From contig NZ_JAODBT010000001.1 in the NCBI RefSeq assembly GCF_027497995.1, forward strand, positions 310,001 through 374,000: DNA of 64,000 nucleotides, written 5' to 3'. This DNA comes from Stenotrophomonas sp. Iso1. Lineage in GTDB: Bacteria; Pseudomonadota; Gammaproteobacteria; Xanthomonadales; Xanthomonadaceae. The notes beneath the pieces were generated by a model. The model ran no database searches. It worked only from the letters and a program-made list of their open reading frames with translations, and had not been told where the DNA came from. The first letter of the stretch is position 1. Each line of letters starts with the position of its first letter. The position numbers and the translations under genes were made by a program. Of the stretch, positions 18,565-27,079 are shown one piece after another.

Positions 18565-19965
18565 ATGCAACGACGCCATTTCATCCAAGGACTTTCAGGC
18601 ATGGCCGCACTGTCACTGGTCCCGGGCATGCTGCATGCAGCACCCCCGGTCAGTGATGTGATCGTGGTCGGCGCCGGTCTGGCCGGTCTGGCTGCGGCGC
18701 ACGCTTTGGAAGCTGGCGGTGCGCGCGTCACCGTGCTGGAAGCCAATCCGCGTGTGGGTGGCCGCCTGCAGACCGTGGAGCGCAATGGCCTGCGCTTCGA
18801 GGTGGGTGGTGTTGAAGTAGGTACCAATTACGAACGTGTGCATGCACATGCCAAGCGCGTGGGCGTGGGTATCGTGCCGCCGTCGGCCGCGTTGCCGACC
18901 GCCGCCGGCCTGGGTCTGGTGTTCGGCGATACGTTGGTGCCGGCCAAACAGTGGAGCGAGAGCCCGCTCAATACGCTGACCGGTCGCGAGCATGGCCTGT
19001 TGCCGCCGATGCTGCTGTCCACCGCCATCGGTGAGTTCGGCCTGCCAGCCGTGGACAGCTGGCGTGACGCCGCCCATCTTTCGCTCGATATCCCATTGTC
19101 CGAGCTGATCCTGAGCAAGGGTTGGTCGCCGCAGGCGCTGCAATGGATGGATATCGGCAACAGTTTTTCATCGGTGCAGACCATCAGTGCGCTGGATGCC
19201 TTGCGCCGCGATGCACTGCGCCGTTTCGGTTCCCGCGGTACCGGCTGGGTGCAGGGTGGCAGCCAGGCATTGCCCGAGGCCATGGCCGCTGCACTGGCGC
19301 AGCCGCCGGTGCTGGGCGCACAGGTCAGCCGGGTGGAATCGAGCCGTCGTGGCATCGAAGTACGTTGCGCCGATGGCCGTCGCTTCCGCGCCGCGCATCT
19401 GGTGCTGGCGTTGCCCAGTGGTCCGCTCAGTCGCATCGCCATTGATCCGGCACCGCCCGCCGAGCAGCAGGCGGTCTGGTCGGCGCGGCGCTCCAATGCG
19501 GTCACCACCATCCACCTGCATCCCACCCGCAAGTTCTGGGAGGACGACGGCCTGCCGCTGTCGTTGTGGGGCGACGGCCCGCTACAGCGCGTGTTTGCGG
19601 TGCCAGGCGCCGATGGTGAGATCAATCGCTTGATCGTCTGGCTCAACGGCGCCATGGCACAGCAGGCCGACAAACTCGACCGCGACGCGCGCCTGGCCTG
19701 GGCCATCAACGCGATGGAGCGCCTGCGCCCGGCCGCCAAGGGTGCCCTGCAGCCGTTGGAGACCCGCAGCTGGGGCAACGACCCGCTGGCCGACGGCGCA
19801 TTCTCGGAAATTGCCCCTGGCCATTTCGCGCAAACCCTGCGCTGGAACAACACCCCGTTCGGCCGCATCCACTTCGCCGGCGAGCAGACCGAACTGCACG
19901 TACCGGGCATGGAAGCGGCCGTCAGCTCGGGTGAGCGTGCGGCTGCAGCAATTCTTTCGGCCTGA
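18565..19965 (+). CDS. FAD-dependent amine oxidase, probably Tat-exported
   Basis: A 466-residue flavin monoamine oxidase-type enzyme. The N-terminus MQRRHFIQGLSGMAALSLVP is a twin-arginine-like signal ending near HAAPP. It is followed by the FAD Rossmann motif VIVVGAGLAGLAAAHALE, the EANPRVGGRLQT motif and the C-terminal FAD-contact segment GRIHFAGEQTELHVPGMEAA. The family oxidises amines to imines or aldehydes with release of hydrogen peroxide; some members oxidise other C-H bonds. The start at 18565 matches the signal. It leads a run of five closely spaced plus-strand genes. A periplasmic site would place it with the exported hydrolase of the minus arm. Confidence 0.88.
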   Translation: MQRRHFIQGLSGMAALSLVPGMLHAAPPVSDVIVVGAGLAGLAAAHALEAGGARVTVLEANPRVGGRLQTVERNGLRFEVGGVEVGTNYERVHAHAKRVGVGIVPPSAALPTAAGLGLVFGDTLVPAKQWSESPLNTLTGREHGLLPPMLLSTAIGEFGLPAVDSWRDAAHLSLDIPLSELILSKGWSPQALQWMDIGNSFSSVQTISALDALRRDALRRFGSRGTGWVQGGSQALPEAMAAALAQPPVLGAQVSRVESSRRGIEVRCADGRRFRAAHLVLALPSGPLSRIAIDPAPPAEQQAVWSARRSNAVTTIHLHPTRKFWEDDGLPLSLWGDGPLQRVFAVPGADGEINRLIVWLNGAMAQQADKLDRDARLAWAINAMERLRPAAKGALQPLETRSWGNDPLADGAFSEIAPGHFAQTLRWNNTPFGRIHFAGEQTELHVPGMEAAVSSGERAAAAILSA

Positions 19966-20020
19966 TTGAACTACCTTATCCCCCACCTTCCGAGCGCGGA
20001 TGCGCCTTCCAGAGACAGTA

Positions 20021-21193
20021 ATGAGCCTGAAGACACTGAACCCCTACGATTTGTTCGACGTACGTTCGCTGCTGAGCGAGGAAGAACGTGCGGTGCAGGA
20101 TTCCGTTGCCCGTTTCACCAATGAACGCGTGCTGCCGATCATCGGCGACTGCTTTGACCAGGCCCGCTTCCCGACCGAGCTGATCCCTGAGATCGCCGAC
20201 ATGGGCCTGCTGGGCTGCTCGCTGCCAGAGCAGTACGGCGGCGCCGGCTTGAACGGCGTCAGCTATGGCCTGATCTGCCAGGAACTGGAGCGCGGCGATT
20301 CCGGTATCCGCAGCTTCGTCTCGGTACAAAGCTCGCTGTGCATGTACCCCATTTATGCCTACGGTTCGGAAGAGCAGCGCATGCGCTGGTTGCCGGACAT
20401 GTCGCGCGGCAAGGTCATCGGCTGCTTCGGCCTGACCGAAGCACACGGCGGCTCCGATCCGGCCGCGATGAAAACCCGTGCAGTGAAAGACGGCGGCGAC
20501 TGGGTCATCAACGGTTCCAAAATGTGGATCACCAACGGCTCGGTGGCTGACATCGCCATCGTCTGGGCCAACACCGATGAAGGCGTGCAGGGCTTCGTCA
20601 TCGAGAAGGGAACCCCGGGTTTCACCACCCAGGAAATCAAGCACAAGATGAGCCTGCGTGCGTCGGTTACCGGCGCGTTGTTCTTCGACAACGTGCGCGT
20701 GCCTGATGCCAACCGTCTGCCCAACGTGAAGGGCCTGAAGGGACCGCTCGGCTGCCTGACTCAGGCGCGCTACGGCATCACCTGGGGCCCGATTGGTGCC
20801 GCCATCGCCTGCCTGGACGAAGTGCTGGCCTACACCAAGGAACGCATCCTGTTCGGTCGCCCGGTCGCCGCCACCCAGAGCGCGCAGATCAAGATGGCCG
20901 ACATGGCACGGCGTATCACCGCCGGCCAGTTGCTGGTGCTGCAGCTGGGTCGCCTGAAAGACGCTGGCGTGATGCAGCCGCAGCAGGTGTCGCTGGCCAA
21001 GTGGAACAATTGCCGTCTTGCCATCGACATTGCCCGCGAATGCCGTGATCTGCTCGGCGGCGCCGGCATCACCACCGAGCACGGTGCGATCCGTCATGCG
21101 CTGAATCTGGAATCGGTCATCACCTATGAAGGCACCGAGACCGTGCACCAGCTGGTGATCGGTCGTGAGTTGACCGGCATCAACGCGTTCTGA
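20021..21193 (+). CDS. Acyl-CoA dehydrogenase, glutaryl-CoA dehydrogenase-like
   Basis: A 390-residue flavoenzyme that removes hydrogens at C2-C3 of an acyl-CoA. It has FGLTEAHGGSDPAAMKTRA for flavin contact, MWITNGSVADIAIVWA, the GPLGCLTQARYGITWGPIGA stretch typical of the GcdH group, RILFGRPVAATQ, LLGGAGITTEH and TYEGTETVHQLVIGRELTG with the catalytic Glu in TYEG. The GcdH-type pattern suggests a short dicarboxyl- or aryl-acyl-CoA, possibly with decarboxylation. The ATG at 20021 is preferred; one at 20000 would add seven residues. No acyl-CoA ligase is visible in the cluster, so the CoA thioester must be made elsewhere. The next gene starts three bases after the stop. Confidence 0.9.
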   Translation: MSLKTLNPYDLFDVRSLLSEEERAVQDSVARFTNERVLPIIGDCFDQARFPTELIPEIADMGLLGCSLPEQYGGAGLNGVSYGLICQELERGDSGIRSFVSVQSSLCMYPIYAYGSEEQRMRWLPDMSRGKVIGCFGLTEAHGGSDPAAMKTRAVKDGGDWVINGSKMWITNGSVADIAIVWANTDEGVQGFVIEKGTPGFTTQEIKHKMSLRASVTGALFFDNVRVPDANRLPNVKGLKGPLGCLTQARYGITWGPIGAAIACLDEVLAYTKERILFGRPVAATQSAQIKMADMARRITAGQLLVLQLGRLKDAGVMQPQQVSLAKWNNCRLAIDIARECRDLLGGAGITTEHGAIRHALNLESVITYEGTETVHQLVIGRELTGINAF

Positions 21194-21196
21194 TTG

Positions 21197-22201
21197 ATGA
21201 ACGGCCTGCACGCAACGATGCAGGCCGTCTGCCTGCGGCGAGTTCCACAGGGTGTGCCGCAGGCGCAGGATTTCGAGCTGCGTCAGCTGCCGTTGCCGGC
21301 TCTCGGCGACGGCCAGTTGCGGGTACAGGTGCAATGGTTGTCGCTGGATCCGTTTCTGCGCGCGCAACTGGGTGGGCGCTATGCGGTGCCATGCCCGCCG
21401 CTGGGCAGCATCGTGCCGGGCTATGGCATCGGCACGGTGGCGGAAGACCGCAGTGGACGTTTCGCCGTCGGTGATGTGGTCAGCGCGATGACCGGCTGGG
21501 CCGAACAGGCGGTGCTCGATGCCAGTGTTGTGTCGCGCGTGGACGCTACATTGGCGCCTATCAGCACCGCCGTCGGTGTGCTTGGCATACCGGGCCTCAC
21601 CGCATGGGCCGGGGTGCGTCATATTCTTGAACCCAGGGCCGGTCAGACCATTCTGGTGTCTACCGCCGCCGGTGCGGTGGGTAGCGTCGTGGGGCAGTTG
21701 TGCAAGGCCGCCGGCTGTCGCGTGATTGGTATCGCCGGCAGCGCAAGGAAGTGCGCCATCGTGATTGATGAGTACGGCTTCGATGCCTGCGTGAACTACC
21801 GCGATGCAGATTTTCTGCAAACACTGCGTAGCGCATGCCCGGATGGCATTGATGGCTACTTCGACAATGTGGGCGGCGCTGTGCTGGAGGCGGCCCTGTC
21901 GCTGTTGAAGCTGCACGCCCGCGTGGTGCTGTGTGGCCTGAGCGACCAGTACAACAGCGCCGAGCGCCCGGCTGGGCCCAACCTCGGGCCGGTGATCGGG
22001 GCGCGTGCGCGACTGGAAGGATTGGTGGTTTACGACCACCTGGCGGATTTCAATCGCTGCCGCAGTGAGCTGTCGCGGATGATCGCCGATGGCACGCTGC
22101 GTTACCGCGAGCACATTCATGACGGGCTGGCGAACGCGCCAGCCGGTTTCATCGGCCTGCTCAACGGCGACAACCTGGGCAAGGCGCTGGTACGGCTTTA
22201 A
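21197..22201 (+). CDS. MDR-family NADP-dependent oxidoreductase (enone reductase-like)
   Basis: A 334-residue zinc-free medium-chain dehydrogenase/reductase of the leukotriene B4 12-hydroxydehydrogenase/CurA type, which reduces C=C bonds conjugated to a carbonyl using NADPH. Seen: an N-terminal substrate domain (QWLSLDPFLRAQLGG), the nucleotide motif STAAGAVGSVVGQLCKAAGC near residues 155-175, and DGYFDNVGGAVLEAALSLL, typical of this subfamily. No catalytic zinc Cys/His set is present. It starts three bases after the dehydrogenase stop and nine bases before the hydrolase gene, so it is part of one transcript. It could reduce the double bond produced by the preceding enzyme's chemistry. Confidence 0.9.
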   Translation: MNGLHATMQAVCLRRVPQGVPQAQDFELRQLPLPALGDGQLRVQVQWLSLDPFLRAQLGGRYAVPCPPLGSIVPGYGIGTVAEDRSGRFAVGDVVSAMTGWAEQAVLDASVVSRVDATLAPISTAVGVLGIPGLTAWAGVRHILEPRAGQTILVSTAAGAVGSVVGQLCKAAGCRVIGIAGSARKCAIVIDEYGFDACVNYRDADFLQTLRSACPDGIDGYFDNVGGAVLEAALSLLKLHARVVLCGLSDQYNSAERPAGPNLGPVIGARARLEGLVVYDHLADFNRCRSELSRMIADGTLRYREHIHDGLANAPAGFIGLLNGDNLGKALVRL

Positions 22202-22210
22202 GGAACGTGC

Positions 22211-23794
22211 ATGACTTCAATTCAACGCCGCTTCGTGTCCATCAACGGACGCCAGGTGCACTACCGCATTGCCGGCAGTGGTCCGGCGCTGTTGCTGATT
22301 CACCAGTCACCGCAGAACTCGCGCATGTGGCACGCGATGATGCAGCGCTATGCCGATCGTTACACCGTGATCGCACCGGATACGCCCGGCTTTGGTCATT
22401 CCGAAGCATTGCCCGGCAATCCGATGACGATTGCCGACTTCGGTGCAGCGACGCTGGAGTTCATCGACGCTATTGGCCTGCAACGCTTCGCTGTGTTCGG
22501 CATGCATACCGGCGGCCTGATCGCCACCTGGCTGGCGTGGGCCAATCCGCAACGCGTCGCCGCATTGGTGGTGGATGGCTATGCCGCCTTTACGCCGGAA
22601 GAAAGTGCGCTGTACGGCGAAGCCTATCTGCCGCCATTCGTGCCGCAATGGGATGGATCACATCTGCGCTGGCTGTGGTCACGCATGCGCGAACAGAAGT
22701 ATTACTTCCCGTGGTACGACGGTCGCGCTGAAGCGGCCATGTGCATCGCACCGCAGACCACGCAGAGCAGCCACGACACAGTGATGGATGTTCTCGACGT
22801 TGGCGACACCTACCGCGCCGGTTACGCCGCGGCGTTCCGCCACAACGACCATCATTGGGTCAACGAACTGCAGATGCCGTCGTGGTTGGTATTCCGCCAC
22901 GGCGACCCGCTGCTGGCACATATGCCGCGCCTGTCGGATGTGCCAGACCACGTGCAGTTGATTGAAGAGCCTGACGGCATCGCGGCAATGCACGCCCGGA
23001 TGGATGCATGGTTGGCGCAGACGTTGGCTATCGAACCTGCATTCGTCGTCACAACATCCGCTGCATCGCAGGACAGCAGCTGGCATCGCCGCATCATCGC
23101 CACCACTGCCGGCGACATGGCCGTGTGGGAGCGCGCGGGTGAAGGCCCTGTGCATCTGGTGTTGCACGCACCGGGCACGCGACCGTTGTCGCCCGCACAG
23201 CTGGATGCAGGCGAGGGCGCCTGGTTGCTGCCAGATCTTCCCGGCCACGGAGCCTCCTGCGAAACCGAAAGTGAGCTGAGCGCTGCCGTCGTTGTGGATG
23301 CGGTGTTGAGTGCATTGCGTGGTGGTGCAGAACAACAGCCGTTGGTGATCGAAGCCCACGGTGCAGCGGCCGGCTATGTGCCGTCCTTGATCGATGCGCT
23401 GGGTGCCCGAGTGCAGCATGTGCTGCTGCACTCGCCCTGGCTGCTGGACGCCGACGAACAAACGCAGCTGCTCGACACGCTGCCAACCACCGTCATCGAT
23501 CGCGCCGGTGGTTACCTGTGCGATGCATGGCAGTGGGAGCGTGAGCGCCATCTGCTATGGCCGTGGATGGTGCCGAGTGCGGAAGCACGCCGCCGCGTCG
23601 ACGCACCAACACCGATGCAGGTGCATGCCAACGTGGTCGAACTGCTGCGGTTGGGCCCGCGCCTGCGCACGCTGCTGCGTGATGCGACCGCGCCGGGCCT
23701 TGCTGCACGGCTGCGCAGTCTGCCGGTGCCGCTGCAGGTCAACACCGATTCCGAATCCGATTTCCAGGGGCGCGCCGCCGCCCTGTCTGCCTGA
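22211..23794 (+). CDS. Tandem alpha/beta hydrolase with His in the nucleophile elbow
   Basis: A 527-residue protein made of two alpha/beta-hydrolase-like halves. Half one (about 1-275): YRIAGSGPALLLIHQSPQNS oxyanion region, PDTPGFGHSEAL, the elbow FGMHTGGLIATW with His99 where Ser, Cys or Asp normally sits, and a late acidic/His region (HGDPLLAHMP ... GIAAMHARMDAW). Half two (about 290-527) repeats the fold, with WERAGEGPVHLVLHAPGTR, LPDLPGHGAS and the elbow-like IEAHGAAAGYVPSL without a recognisable nucleophile. Single-domain relatives with a His elbow exist to my knowledge, but their chemistry is little known. AAGGAA precedes the ATG. It is the fourth of five tightly packed genes, so it likely acts on the same intermediate. 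Confidence 0.85.
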   Translation: MTSIQRRFVSINGRQVHYRIAGSGPALLLIHQSPQNSRMWHAMMQRYADRYTVIAPDTPGFGHSEALPGNPMTIADFGAATLEFIDAIGLQRFAVFGMHTGGLIATWLAWANPQRVAALVVDGYAAFTPEESALYGEAYLPPFVPQWDGSHLRWLWSRMREQKYYFPWYDGRAEAAMCIAPQTTQSSHDTVMDVLDVGDTYRAGYAAAFRHNDHHWVNELQMPSWLVFRHGDPLLAHMPRLSDVPDHVQLIEEPDGIAAMHARMDAWLAQTLAIEPAFVVTTSAASQDSSWHRRIIATTAGDMAVWERAGEGPVHLVLHAPGTRPLSPAQLDAGEGAWLLPDLPGHGASCETESELSAAVVVDAVLSALRGGAEQQPLVIEAHGAAAGYVPSLIDALGARVQHVLLHSPWLLDADEQTQLLDTLPTTVIDRAGGYLCDAWQWERERHLLWPWMVPSAEARRRVDAPTPMQVHANVVELLRLGPRLRTLLRDATAPGLAARLRSLPVPLQVNTDSESDFQGRAAALSA

Positions 23795-23809
23795 TACCGA
23801 AGGACCCCC

Positions 23810-25372
23810 ATGAGCAACGACAACGCAACCGTGCATGACGTCATCACCCGCCTGCAGGACAGCTGGGGCAATGGCATCGTCACCGATGCCAAGGCACTGG
23901 AGTACTTCGCCACCGACGTCTACTCACAGGGCCAAGCCCTATTGGCGGTACTGCGGCCGACGGATGCGCAGCAACTCGCCGATGCGGTGAAGCAACTCAC
24001 TGATGCTGGCGTGGCGGTGGTGCCGCGTGGCGGCGGCATGAGCTACACCGGCGGTTACCTGGCCGCGCACAGCCCCAGTGTGCTGGTCGATACCGGCGCA
24101 CTCGACAAGATCATCGAGATCAATCTGGAAGACGCCTACGTTGTGGTTGAGGCCGGCGTCACCTGGCGTGCATTGAAGGAAGCGCTCGACGCCAAAGGTG
24201 TGCGCACGCCGTATTTCGGCCCGATGTCCGGCTCGCACGCCACGGTGGGTGGCGGCATGTCGCAGGGTGCCATCTTCCACGGCAGCGCCCGCTACGGCTG
24301 CTCGGCCGATGTGGTGCTGGGCCTGCAGGTGGTTACCGCCAATGGCGACATCCTCACCACCGGCTCGGCGGCTGCGGCCAACACCACGCCGTTCTTCCGC
24401 TGGTATGGCCCGGACCTGACCGGCTTGTTCCTCGGTGATTGCGGCCTGCTCGGCATCAAGACTCGCATCGTGCTCAAGCTGATTCCCAAGCACGCGCATA
24501 TCGATTATCTGTCGTGGCAGTTCCGCACTGGCGAGGGTTTGTTTGGCGCACTTGGCGCGTTGTCGCGTCATGGACTCGCCAGCGAAACCGCTGCGTTCGA
24601 CCCGGCACTGACCAGCATCCGCATGCGCCGCGCCAGCCTGTCCAGCGACGTGAAGGCGCTGACCAACGTCATCAAGAAGGGTGGTTTGATCTCCGGCCTG
24701 AAGTTGGCGGTCAAGGGCCGGGACATCGTCGATCAACAGCAGTTCTCGCTGCACATCACGTTGGAAGGCGACAGTGCTGCCGAGGTCGCCGACCGTGTCG
24801 CACGCGCGCGCAAACTGGTGGAAGGCTTCGGCGAAAGCGTTGAACCTTCGATCCCAAAAATGATGGCCGCCAACCCATTTGCCGCGTGGAACTCCATGCT
24901 CGGCCCGCAGGGCGAGCGCTGGGCGCCGGTGCATGCCATCGTCCCGCATTCCCGGTCCGTGGCGGTCTTCAATGCGTTGCAGGCGTTGTTCGCCCGCGAG
25001 CAGCAAACCATGGACGCACATGGAATCTTCATCGGCACGTTGATGTCCAGTGTCGGCGCGCAGGCGGCGGTGATCGAGCCGTGCATCTACTGGCCGGACA
25101 GCCATAACGCGTTCCACCTGCGCACCGTGGATGCCGACCACCGCGAGCGCATCGGTTGCCCCGGTGAACACCTGGACGCCCGCGCGGCGGCGGACAAACT
25201 CAAGCGGCAGATCGCGGACGTCATGCGTTCCCACGGTGCGGCCAACCTGCAGCTTGGCAAGTTCTACGACTACCGCGCTGGGCGTGACCCGGCTGCGCTG
25301 GCGCTGCTGGATGCCATCAAGGCCCAGCTCGATCCCAAGGGCCTGATGAACCCGGGCGTCCTGGCGCGCTGA
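23810..25372 (+). CDS. VAO-type FAD-linked oxidase (GlcD-like)
   Basis: A 520-residue flavoprotein of the FAD_binding_4/FAD-oxidase C family, which includes glycolate, D-lactate, D-2-hydroxyglutarate and vanillyl-alcohol oxidising enzymes. Seen: LAVLRPTDAQQLADAVKQL, the FAD pyrophosphate loop VPRGGGMSYTGG, VLVDTGALDKIIEIN, YFGPMSGSHATVGGGMSQGA and GDCGLLGIKTRIVLKLIPKH, then the substrate cap domain from about 230. The C-terminus LDPKGLMNPGVLAR is the usual family ending. No signal peptide, so cytoplasmic. AAGGACC precedes the ATG and only 15 bases separate it from the hydrolase gene. It is the last gene of the plus arm and is followed by a REP and a terminator. Confidence 0.9.
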   Translation: MSNDNATVHDVITRLQDSWGNGIVTDAKALEYFATDVYSQGQALLAVLRPTDAQQLADAVKQLTDAGVAVVPRGGGMSYTGGYLAAHSPSVLVDTGALDKIIEINLEDAYVVVEAGVTWRALKEALDAKGVRTPYFGPMSGSHATVGGGMSQGAIFHGSARYGCSADVVLGLQVVTANGDILTTGSAAAANTTPFFRWYGPDLTGLFLGDCGLLGIKTRIVLKLIPKHAHIDYLSWQFRTGEGLFGALGALSRHGLASETAAFDPALTSIRMRRASLSSDVKALTNVIKKGGLISGLKLAVKGRDIVDQQQFSLHITLEGDSAAEVADRVARARKLVEGFGESVEPSIPKMMAANPFAAWNSMLGPQGERWAPVHAIVPHSRSVAVFNALQALFAREQQTMDAHGIFIGTLMSSVGAQAAVIEPCIYWPDSHNAFHLRTVDADHRERIGCPGEHLDARAAADKLKRQIADVMRSHGAANLQLGKFYDYRAGRDPAALALLDAIKAQLDPKGLMNPGVLAR

Positions 25373-25381
25373 GTTCCGGAA

Positions 25382-25421
25382 GCCCCTCTCCTGTTTACGG
25401 GAGAGGGGTTGGGGTCAGGGC
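25382..25421. repeat. REP-like element
   Basis: Contains CCCCTCTCCTGTTTACGGGAGAGGGG, an almost perfect hairpin, followed by TTGGGGTCAGGGC. Its reverse complement matches the element at 10726-10765. It lies directly after the FAD oxidase stop codon. Confidence 0.8.
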
Positions 25422-25483
25422 AGACCGAAGCCAAATCGGGCAAACCCCGGCACCGCCGCAACGTTCCCCAAAGCCAAACACTA

Positions 25484-25511
25484 AAAACGACCGGGCATCC
25501 CCGGTCGTTTT
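25484..25511 (+). terminator. Terminator of the plus-strand cluster arm
   Basis: AAAACGACCGGG, loop CATC, CCCGGTCGTTTT: a 12-bp stem with A and T tracts on both sides. It lies about 110 bases after the FAD oxidase gene and could work in both directions. Confidence 0.85.
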
Positions 25512-25683
25512 CCCGTGCCTGCACCTCTCCCACCCGCCAAAATGAACAAGCGCCTGCTGCTCACCGTCACCGCTGCCCTGTTCTCATTCCGTACCATCGG
25601 CAACAATATGCCTCCTTGATCCCGTCCTATCGGGCCACGTTCGACGTCGTTCGAGCGGTCACCCCATTCCACACTGAGAGACT

Positions 25684-26547
25684 GTGAAGACACCCCAGCA
25701 ACTACAGGCACTGATCGATGACGGTGTCATCGAAGAAGTGCTGCGCCCGCTCAAGAGTGGCAAGGAAGCAGCGGTTTACGTTGTCCGCAGCGGCGGCGAA
25801 GTGCGTTGCGCCAAGGTCTACAAAGACATGGCCCAGCGCAGCTTCCAGCAGCGCGTGCAGTACCAGGAAGGCCGCAAGGTCCGTGGCAGCCGCGAGGCCC
25901 GCGCCATCGGCAAGGCAAGCAAGTACGGCCGCAAGCAGCAGGAAGTGGCCTGGAAAAACACCGAGGTGGACGCGCTGTATCAACTGCGCGAAGCCGGTGT
26001 GCGGGTGCCGGAACCGTTTGGCTACTTCCACGGCGTGCTGGTGATGGAACTGGTCACCGACGCCGACGGCTTCAGCGCCGCACGTCTGGGTGAAGTGGAA
26101 CTCAGCGCCGAGCAGGCGCGCGAGTTTCACGAAGTGCTGGTGCAGCAGGTCAAGCTGATGCTGTGCTGCGGCCTGATCCACGGCGATCTGTCTGCTTACA
26201 ACGTGCTGGTCGGCCCCGACGGCCCGGTGGTCATCGACTTCCCGCAGGTGGTCAGCGCCGCCGGCAACAACGGCGCCCGCACCATGCTGCTGCGCGACGT
26301 CAACAACCTCACCGCCAACCTCGGCCGCTGGGCACCGGAGCTGCTGGAGACCTGGTACGGCGAGGAGATGTGGGAGTTGTTCCAGGCCGGCGAATTGCAG
26401 GCAGACACCAAGCTGACCGGCGAGTTCACACCGGACGAAAGCACCATCGACCTGGACAGCGTCCGCCACGCCATCAACGATGCACGCGAAGAAGCCCTTA
26501 TCCGCCAGCAGGGCCGCGAGGCGGCAGCTGAGGAAGAGGGGTACTGA
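25684..26547 (+). CDS. RIO-family serine protein kinase
   Basis: A 287-residue cytoplasmic atypical protein kinase of the RIO1 type. Motifs: LKSGKEAAVYVV (nucleotide loop), VRCAKVYK (catalytic Lys), the helical SFQQRVQYQEGRKVRGSREA segment typical of RIO1, LIHGDLSAYNVLV (catalytic loop Asp and metal-binding Asn) and VVIDFPQVV (metal-binding Asp). The C-terminal tail is acidic (EEALIRQQGREAAAEEEGY). RIO1 acts in 40S ribosome maturation in eukaryotes and archaea; the bacterial role is not established. The start is a GTG at 25684 with only a weak ribosome site (GAGAG). The gene stands alone, with GTAG repeats downstream. Confidence 0.9.
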   Translation: MKTPQQLQALIDDGVIEEVLRPLKSGKEAAVYVVRSGGEVRCAKVYKDMAQRSFQQRVQYQEGRKVRGSREARAIGKASKYGRKQQEVAWKNTEVDALYQLREAGVRVPEPFGYFHGVLVMELVTDADGFSAARLGEVELSAEQAREFHEVLVQQVKLMLCCGLIHGDLSAYNVLVGPDGPVVIDFPQVVSAAGNNGARTMLLRDVNNLTANLGRWAPELLETWYGEEMWELFQAGELQADTKLTGEFTPDESTIDLDSVRHAINDAREEALIRQQGREAAAEEEGY

Positions 26548-26634
26548 TCGAGGCTGCGGCGTTCAGCTGAACGCTGCAGATGCCCGACAGGACGTTGCCG
26601 GTGCATCTCCGGATGCCCGCCGTTGTCGAAAGTG

Positions 26635-26693
26635 GTAGCCCGGGTAGCCGAAGTGCACCCGGGGAGCGTGAAGCCCGGCCATCGCCCGGCTTC
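26635..26693. repeat. GTAG-type REP, two adjacent hairpins
   Basis: Starts with GTAG, then CCCGGGT (26639-26645) pairs with ACCCGGG (26657-26663). A second hairpin GAAGCCCGG/CCCGGCTTC follows at 26670-26693 and another GGTAGGCCGCAGGGCC just after. It lies between the RIO kinase gene and the small minus-strand gene, whose coding ends converge here. Confidence 0.65.
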
Positions 26694-26767
26694 CCAGCGG
26701 TAGGCCGCAGGGCCGAACCCCACGCTGAAAGGGACCCCGGCTGTCTTTCCGGCCACCATCGGCAGGC

Positions 26768-26980
26768 TCAATGATTGATGCAGGCCGTCGCCTTGAGAGG
26801 CGTTTCGCTCTGTGTGGTTGAAGCCCGCGGGTGATGCGGGGCCTGTTCCATTGCCTTTCTCTCCTCCCGGTTGCTCGGGGCGGCTTCCGGCTGGGCCGCA
26901 TTTGCCCCCGCCAACTCGCGGGCCAGTTCCACGTTGGCGATATGTCCGTGCAGGAACAGCAGGTCGGTGAAGATGCGCAT
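26768..26980 (-). CDS. Small hypothetical protein divergent from LysR gene
   Basis: A 70-residue protein beginning MRIFTDLLFLHGHIANVELA, followed by a Gln/Pro/Arg-rich tail. GGGAG lies seven bases before the ATG at 26980, which supports translation from there; the longer frame to 27055 is not needed. It is head-to-head with the LysR gene, 99 bases apart, the classical layout for a LysR regulator and its target. I do not recognise a characterised family and no function can be given. Confidence 0.68.
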   Translation of the reverse strand: MRIFTDLLFLHGHIANVELARELAGANAAQPEAAPSNREERKAMEQAPHHPRASTTQSETPLKATACINH

Positions 26981-27079
26981 GTTCGTACTCCCACTTGAGT
27001 GATGCTCACGGTAGGGCCAAGCTATCGCCGGTAGTAGCGAGCGATATTCAACCAACCCTTGAGTACAGCTAAAGGCTCA

